Source: Ricordea florida (taxonomy: Eukaryota; Cnidaria; Anthozoa; Corallimorpharia; Ricordeidae). From it: DNA of 64,000 nucleotides. Below the pieces are notes generated by a model that saw nothing but the letters and a program-made list of their open reading frames with translations, made no database searches and had not been told where the DNA came from. The DNA is taken from assembly GCA_949710005.1 (NCBI GenBank), contig OX453275.1, forward strand, positions 4,605,473 through 4,669,472. The letters are read 5' to 3'. Within the stretch, counting starts at the first letter, position 1. The number at the start of each line of letters is the position of its first letter. A program made the position numbers and the translations under genes. Shown here in pieces: positions 49,701-57,300 of this stretch.

Positions 49701-52700
49701 GCGGTTAACATACTGTGATGCTTCTTTGTGACAGTTAACGGGGTCGGATGATAGGGTGTTGACAGCTTTTGTTGCTTTGGCTGTTTCACTAGCACTGTGT
49801 CTCCGACCTGAATGTCACAATCTTTGATGGTTCTTCTTGACTCAGCTCTGGTCTTGATCTTGAGTTTCTGATGAGCATCCCTCTGGCGCATGGTTACAGG
49901 GTCATGACTTTCACCACTTGTCACGACAACAGGGTTGGGCAACTTGGTTCTAATTGGCCTGCCAAACAGGGCTGTAGCAGGGGCAACACCGGTAGTACAA
50001 TGGGGTGTGGCACGATAGTTGCGAAGGAACTGATACATATCTTGTTTCCAGTGTGCAGTGGTGCGCAGTACTTTTCCAAAGGTTTTCATAAAGCGTTCCA
50101 CTTCTCCATTGGCTTCGGGCCACAAAGGAGACACCTTTCGGTGCTTGAAACCGAGGTACTTAGCAAATTGTGCAAATTCGCTACCATTAAAGGGGGGACC
50201 GTTATCGGATTTTACCACTTGAGGTATCCCATAAGCAGCAAATATGCGGTCGAGCTTAGGAATCACCGTTTTGGCAGAGGTAGAGTGGACGATCTCGATC
50301 TCAGGAAATCTTGAGTAGTCATCGATTACAACAAGGACATAGTGTCCAGCAACTTCACAAAAATCAATGCTCACTTGTTCCCAGGGACCACTTGGCAAAG
50401 GAGTCATCTGCAAAGGCTCACGGGAAAACTTGGGCATTGCAACTTGACAGGGAGTACATCGTTTCACAATAGAATCAACTAGGCTGTCCATTCTTGGGAA
50501 CCAGACCTTTGAGCGTAACAGGGTGCGAGTCTTAACTAGCCCTTGATGGCCCTCATGAGCCAACTTGACTACTTGCTTCTGAAGGGCATCAGGTATTACT
50601 ATGCGACGTCCACGAAGTACAAGGTTGCCATCCACTGAGGTTAGCTCACTGCGGACATTGGCAAATATCTTGAGAGTATTTGGGTCCACTCCCTCCACTG
50701 GCTTCAGGTTATCCCACTGGCCAGTTGAGATGAGGCGCATTACTTCTTGAAGAGTGACATCTTTTCTGGTTGCTTCAATGATCTCTTCTCTGCTCAAGGC
50801 CTTGGGTGTGGCTTGAGACATCACGAAGTTGACATACTGCTCTGCAGACTCTGCGATGAGATCACAATTCGTGTCACTCTGGAGATGCCTCGAGATGTAA
50901 TCTGCTGGATTCAGGTCACCTCTTGCATAGAACACGTCGAAGTTGAACGATTGCAGCTTGAGACGCCAATTCTCAATCCTGGCTGACGCTTGGGAAGTAG
51001 CGCTGTTGAAAATGGATAACAATGGCTTGTGATCTGTCACGACTTTGAAGTGACTTCCCAGGAGGTAAATACGGAAGTGATGACAACCCCATGCGATTGC
51101 CAATGCCTCACGCTCGATTTGAGAGTAACGCCTTTCCACACTTGAGAGAGCTTTGCTGGCGTAGGAGATCACTTTACCATCTTGAGTTAACACTGCGCCT
51201 AATCCAACAGGACTGGCATCCACGAGCAGGATGGACTTCTCACTAGGGTCGAAATAAGCCATTACTTCATCTGAGGTGAGACTACGCTTGAGTCTATCTA
51301 ATGCTGCTTGGTGAACATCTTCCCATTTGAATTCAACGCCCTTGTGAGTGAGGTTGCGCAAAGGAGCCACAATGTCTGCGTAATCACGTATGAAGCGAGA
51401 CACATAGTTGGTCATGCCCAACAGGCTGCGCACATCACTCACTGAGGTAGGTGCCTCTGCCTGCTTGATCGCTTCCACTTTTGCAGGGTCGGGCGACATT
51501 CCATCTGCACTAAAAACCATGCCAAAAAACTCAATACGTGGCATGTAAAACTGACACTTTCCTTTATTCAGAGTCAAGTTCAACTCCTTGAAACGGGTTA
51601 GAACTGCATGCAAGGTCTTATCATGGTCTTCCGTGTTAACTCCATAGATGATGACATCATCGCTAATGTTCTTGACATTGGGAATGTCACTAATAGCAGT
51701 AGCAATCACATTTTGAAATTTTTCAGCTGCGGCATTTATTCCAAAACTTAGGCGTTTATACCTGAACAGACCAAAATGAGTGGAGAATGTGGTGATATGC
51801 CTGGAGTCTGGGTGCAGGACAAGCTGATGATATCCTTGATTGAGATCTAGCTTGCTAAACACCTTGGCACCGTTGAGGTCGTGTACCACTTCATCAAGGG
51901 TGGGCATGAGGTGTCTTTCTCGGATTATTGCTTTATTAGCTTCCCTCATGTCCACACACAAGCGTACGCCACCAGGCTGTTTGAGCTTGGGCACCAAGAC
52001 CACAGGAGATACCCATGGGGTGGGTCCATCAGACGGCTCAATAATATCCTGTTGTAACAGGGATTCAACACAAGCTTCAAGATTCTTTCTTTGATGAAAT
52101 GGGATACGTCTGTGTGATTGATGAACAGGTTTCACATTCTCATCAATATGCAATTTGACCTCAACACTCTTCATCTTTCCAAGCCCACTAAAAAGACTAG
52201 GGTAATTTTGAAACACATTCCTTTCCACAGACACCGCGTTTGCAATTTGCAGTATCCCCAAGTCTGTAGCAGTTGTGTATCCAAGAAGAGATGTTTTGCC
52301 ATCTACCACAAGAAACTCAGAGTCAACTGAATGACACTTGGATTCCACTAAGGCCTTGAATTTACCCAGCACGGGAAGGGGTTTAGATGAGTTGAAAGCA
52401 TACACTTCAGTATCACAAAGTTCTAGTCTCCTATTCAACATCTTCGACACATCATGACTCACAATGTTCACACTGGCTCCAGAGTCCACTAAGAACTTGC
52501 AGATAACACCATTGACCTTTAATGACACAAAAGGAGCACTGACCTTGGTAGGGGAATCCAACGTAAATGTGTATTCATCACCTGAACTCGACGGCGATGA
52601 GCGTGGCTTTGACTCTTCGTTCACTCGGTTGACAGTTCGCGGGGGCTTGAAGTTTCGACGTCTTTGCGTCCTGTTTCCTTTTCGAGGTGTTCCACCTTTC

Positions 52701-53680
52701 CCAGGAGACTGACCCTTTTGAGAGCCTCGACAACACCGCGCATAATGGCCATATTTTTGGCAAGAGTTGCACTTTCGATTCTGAGCAGGACACCCAGCTT
52801 TAGCATCGTGGGGCCAGCTTCCACCACATTTAAAACAACGAGCCGTCTTGTCCTGTGTTTTGGACTCCTGAGGAAATACAGCATTGGCACTTCCGGGAGA
52901 TTCTATGTCAGTCGCTTGCTGTTCCGAGACCTCCAACGCTCTTGCCTCGGCTAATAGGGCTTCGAGTGTCATAGTCGAATCCCTCAGCGCTTTCCGGCGA
53001 AGACGCTGCGAAGTGCACGACTGAATTATTTGAGATTTAACTTCCTTATCGACATCATGAAATTCACATGTAGCTGCCAACTGCCGCAATCGAGAGTGAT
53101 ACGAGTTCATGGTTTCACCCAAGCTTTGTTTCGCCTGCCGAAACGTGTATATCTCAAATTCCACATTCTTCTTCGGGTCAAAGTACGCATTCAGCTTCGT
53201 TTTGGCCGTTTCGAAATCTTCACCCGTGTCCGGTAGAGTGTCAAAAATTTCAGATACTTCCTCTCCGGCGTAGTACAGTAAAAGAGCTCTCTGTCTCTTC
53301 TTATCACTAATAGCAGCGGCAATAAAGAGGTTTTCGAGACGTTTTATCCACTTTCGCCAACGTTGTGCAATCGCGCCATCCGAATGTATGTCAAACGGTT
53401 CGAAGGTTGGAATCGCTGTAGCCATCACAACGAGTACACACTCGGTCACAAAGATAGTTATGAGTGTTTTGGAGCGATTTGCCGATCCTCGTCGCCAATG
53501 TAGTGTTCCGAACGAAGGTATGAATCACAGAAGACAACACAAAGTCAACACACCGGCCATATACATGAAACACGTGTACAATCTATTTCTTGTATTCCCA
53601 GAATGCTTTGTTACATGAGGCAAGGCGTGTCACGCCACTGTGTAATGCTAAACATTACATTATAGAAACACGAGTGAAAG

Positions 53681-53711
<31 letters not shown>

Positions 53712-53712
53712 G

Positions 53713-53743
<31 letters not shown>

Positions 53744-54305
53744 GAGTTCTCCCAAACTTTCACGAGTGTTTCTATAACTCAATAGAAACACGAAGAACAT
53801 GTTTTCTATTTCTTTTAGAAAACACCGCGACGAAAAAAAGAAAAGCAACTTGTTAGCTTTGATTATCAAACTGTAAATTCTCTTTGCTCGCGTCATCATT
53901 ACGTCAACAGCTCGTGCTAGTTCTGTGTTTCTATCGAGTTATAGAAACACGATTTCTAACCAATCAGCGCGCGTACTTTCTTAGGACTGTTTTCTAAATA
54001 TATATAAATATAAAAATTTAATAAAAATAGACGTTTCGGTCAATGACCTTCATCAGTTGCAGTGCCTTGACCACCTTCAATGAAGGTCATTGACCGAAAC
54101 GTCTATTTTTATTAAATTTTTAAACTTTTTTTAGATTTTTTACTGTATATATATATATTTTTTATTTTTTTTTTTTTTCGCTCGAAGTTGTCCGTCCTCG
54201 TTTTCCACAATTGCCTACAAATTTCATTACTCGAGGTTTGGACTACGAATCCTTTTGGATCCTTCTGGCGTGTGGCATCCCTGTTGGCTCGAAGCATCAT
54301 AACTT

Positions 54306-54381
<76 letters not shown>

Positions 54382-57300
54382 TAAAAACTCTCGGCTCGAT
54401 TTACTCGGGCTTGCGAGCCACGTGGTCTGACCGGAAGCGACACGATTAGTAACCTCGCTTCGCGAGGAATCATTACGTAATCATTTCTACTGAGAGTACT
54501 GAGGTACTCACCCCGCGGCAACAATGAAGCAATCGAGTCTGTTCCATGATTCAGCGAAGTAAGCAAGCTTTCCGAACAAGCCCATGGCCATCCACTTACA
54601 GAGCATCTCAGCCAAGAAAAACGCATAGATGACTTTCTCCATGACATCCAGCACCTGACATCTCTGCGAAACGCATTCCGGGTCAAAAGGATCGTACAGC
54701 CCCAATGTTACACAGTTCACCAGAATTACAAAAATACTTAGACGCTCGAAGTATGTAAGCACAGTCAAGGACAACACAATTTAAGAAAACAAAACAACAA
54801 ATAAACACAGACAAATCAGTGCTTGAATTAGAACTTGTTCTAATCGAATTTCAAACAATGTAACTTGTTTTCAGGCATTTTTTTGTGAAATAGTTTGCCC
54901 CAACCAAAAAAAGCAAGGTTCAGGTTAGGAATCGCCAACTTTAAATAGTAATTCTCCTTAATGTGTGCCATAAGCTTATGTTTATTTTATTTTTGAGAAA
55001 TTGGTGTTAGATCGGTTAGATACCCTTAGGTTGATAATTTTTGTGTTCAATTCTCATATTCTTTTTTCTTGACATTAAACTAATATTGTAAAAAAATTCT
55101 CCTGTTGCGCATAATGAAAGGATTAAAACACTGACAAAAGACCACTGAGCAAGACTTTTACCTTTTTAACTAAGCGATATCTAAAACGAAAGTATTATCA
55201 CCTTTTTATCCCCTAGAGGAATCATGTTTTCTTTACGGACAATGCATGTATATTATTAAGTCCCACTAGCTACTAAATTAAGCATAAGGGCTGGTTCACA
55301 CTTTGACATAAGCATAAGCATAAGCATAAACATAAGCATAAGCATAAACATAAGCATAAGAAAAAATATGTGTGAACCGGGGTTACATAAGCATAAGCAT
55401 AAGCATAAGCATAAGCACAAGGAATGGAACTTTTTCCATTTTCTTATGCTTGTGCTTATGCTTATGTAACCCCCGGTTCACACATATTTTTTCTTATGCT
55501 TATGTTTATGCTTATGCTTATGTCAAAGTGTGAACCAGCCCTAAAGGCTAAATTAAACTTTTATTTCTTGGGTACATTAACTAAACTTGACTGCTTGAAA
55601 ATGCTGCGACTCCACTAAATAGGTTAATATGGAACGGAGCATTTCATGCCTCGTGACCTCAGAGGCCATATTTGATTTTATTCTCTTAGGGACTTCTCAC
55701 CTGTTTAACAGCGAAAGCACTTGATAGTTTGTCGACACAGGAGAGTTCCCGGATATGTTAAAACTGAAACGGTGTGTTTTTCTGTGTAATTATTGCATGC
55801 AATAGTTTACTGTCTCAAATTCAAAACATCGCTGCTAACGAAACGCATTCAACAGTCACCACACGGAAATTAACACCTTTTAAGAAAAAAAAAATTGCCC
55901 GATAAGCTTGGGCGAAGAAAGATTGATTTAACAGTCGATTAAAATTTGCCGCGGAAATCGAATTCTAAAGATTTTCTATATTATTTCAATTTCTAAACAC
56001 ATGTCGCCGGTTTGATTCACTCGTTTTAACAGAATAAGCTTCCAGTGTCTCCAGTCTTGTTGACAAAGTGGTGCTGTTTAGCATTTTATCTAAATACTGT
56101 TTACAGAAGATCATGTTAAACCACCAGAGGAATTAAACACTGAATGAAATGAAAATGAATTTTGTATTTACATGAAAAAATTATTCAATCCCTCCCCCAC
56201 TCACTTAAAAAAAAGTATATCGAATAAATAGCACAATTATTTCAGTCCCCTGTCACGGCTAAAACGATAAAAATGTAGTTCAGTGAAAACTCGAATAAGA
56301 ATTTTTGTCTGCAGAGAACATGCAAGAATTCTTCAGTATTAATGGTGTTATTATATACATTTATATATTACATTTCAATCTTTTAATTGCATTCTGCTTG
56401 GTTTTCCATGCAAATTCCTTGCCATGGTTTTGTTACAAAATCACCCAAGAATAAATTAGATTGACATCTTGCTGTCTGATCATTAATAAAACAGGGATGA
56501 TTTTTTCCTGTTGGAGGACACACGCTGAGCAGAAAACCGTAATTATCTTTGGCAGCGGCTCTTAACAGAAACGTTTCAATTCACATTGACTGGAGTCTTC
56601 TATTAAACGTCTTTCGAGGCAAGTGCGTCAGCGATGGACGACAAGACAACAATAACTCACTGCCGTGAACAATTCCAACTAAAACAGATTCCGGCAAAAC
56701 GCCACCTCCTGTCTCAGTTTTAGAAAGAGACGGGGGGACATTTCAAGAAATAGAAATTCAATTTGCACAGTTAGTTTTATCCAAACTGAATTTAAATTAT
56801 GTATCACGTTTGAAAGTCGTCCTTTTTACTCGGAGCATAGTCACTAACTATGCTCCGAGTAAAAGCTAAAGTGAGCTGGTTACGTAACGTAGTCTAACTG
56901 CCGTCCACAGTGTAGCGCAACAGTTAAGATTTTGACCGCATGATTTTTGAAGGATGATATTCTACGTTAGTAAATTTACTTTCACGATAATAACATTCAA
57001 AAAATTGTTTTCCTCTTTAATCTGCAGCTCTTCAACTTTGACAGTCTTTCGGTTTTAGTTTCACCTACTCGTGAATTTATACTAATGAAACTAACCTCTA
57101 CTTACTCAGAAAAACAAGATCGTTCTAAAAGCAAGCTACAGTCATAAAAACAAGAAACTAGATTCCAAAACTAGTTAATTAAGTCGCCTTATTAATTTTT
57201 TTTTTATTTTATTTTTTATTTTTTGGGCCGAGAACACTTTGCTCTCAATTCCCGTTGCTGCATGCTTATGTCTTTCACTATATAGCGCACTTTTTGGATT

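Larger units (their letters stand above)
48949..53659 (-). mobile_element. Gypsy-2 LTR retrotransposon, complete and very young
   Basis: It is 4,711 bp with 161-bp LTRs at 48949-49109 and 53499-53659 that read identically. The target duplication is TTATA (48944-48948, 53660-53664). On the minus strand a primer-binding site (TTGGCGACGAGGATC) follows the 5' LTR, and a GAAGGAAAGGAGAAA polypurine tract precedes the 3' LTR. One intact gag-pol frame lies inside. It is in the same orientation as the channel gene, in intron 2. Confidence 0.96.

Noticed and set aside
52464..53236. Plus-strand frames across Gypsy-2 gag
   Set aside because: Antisense shadows of the intact minus-strand polyprotein.
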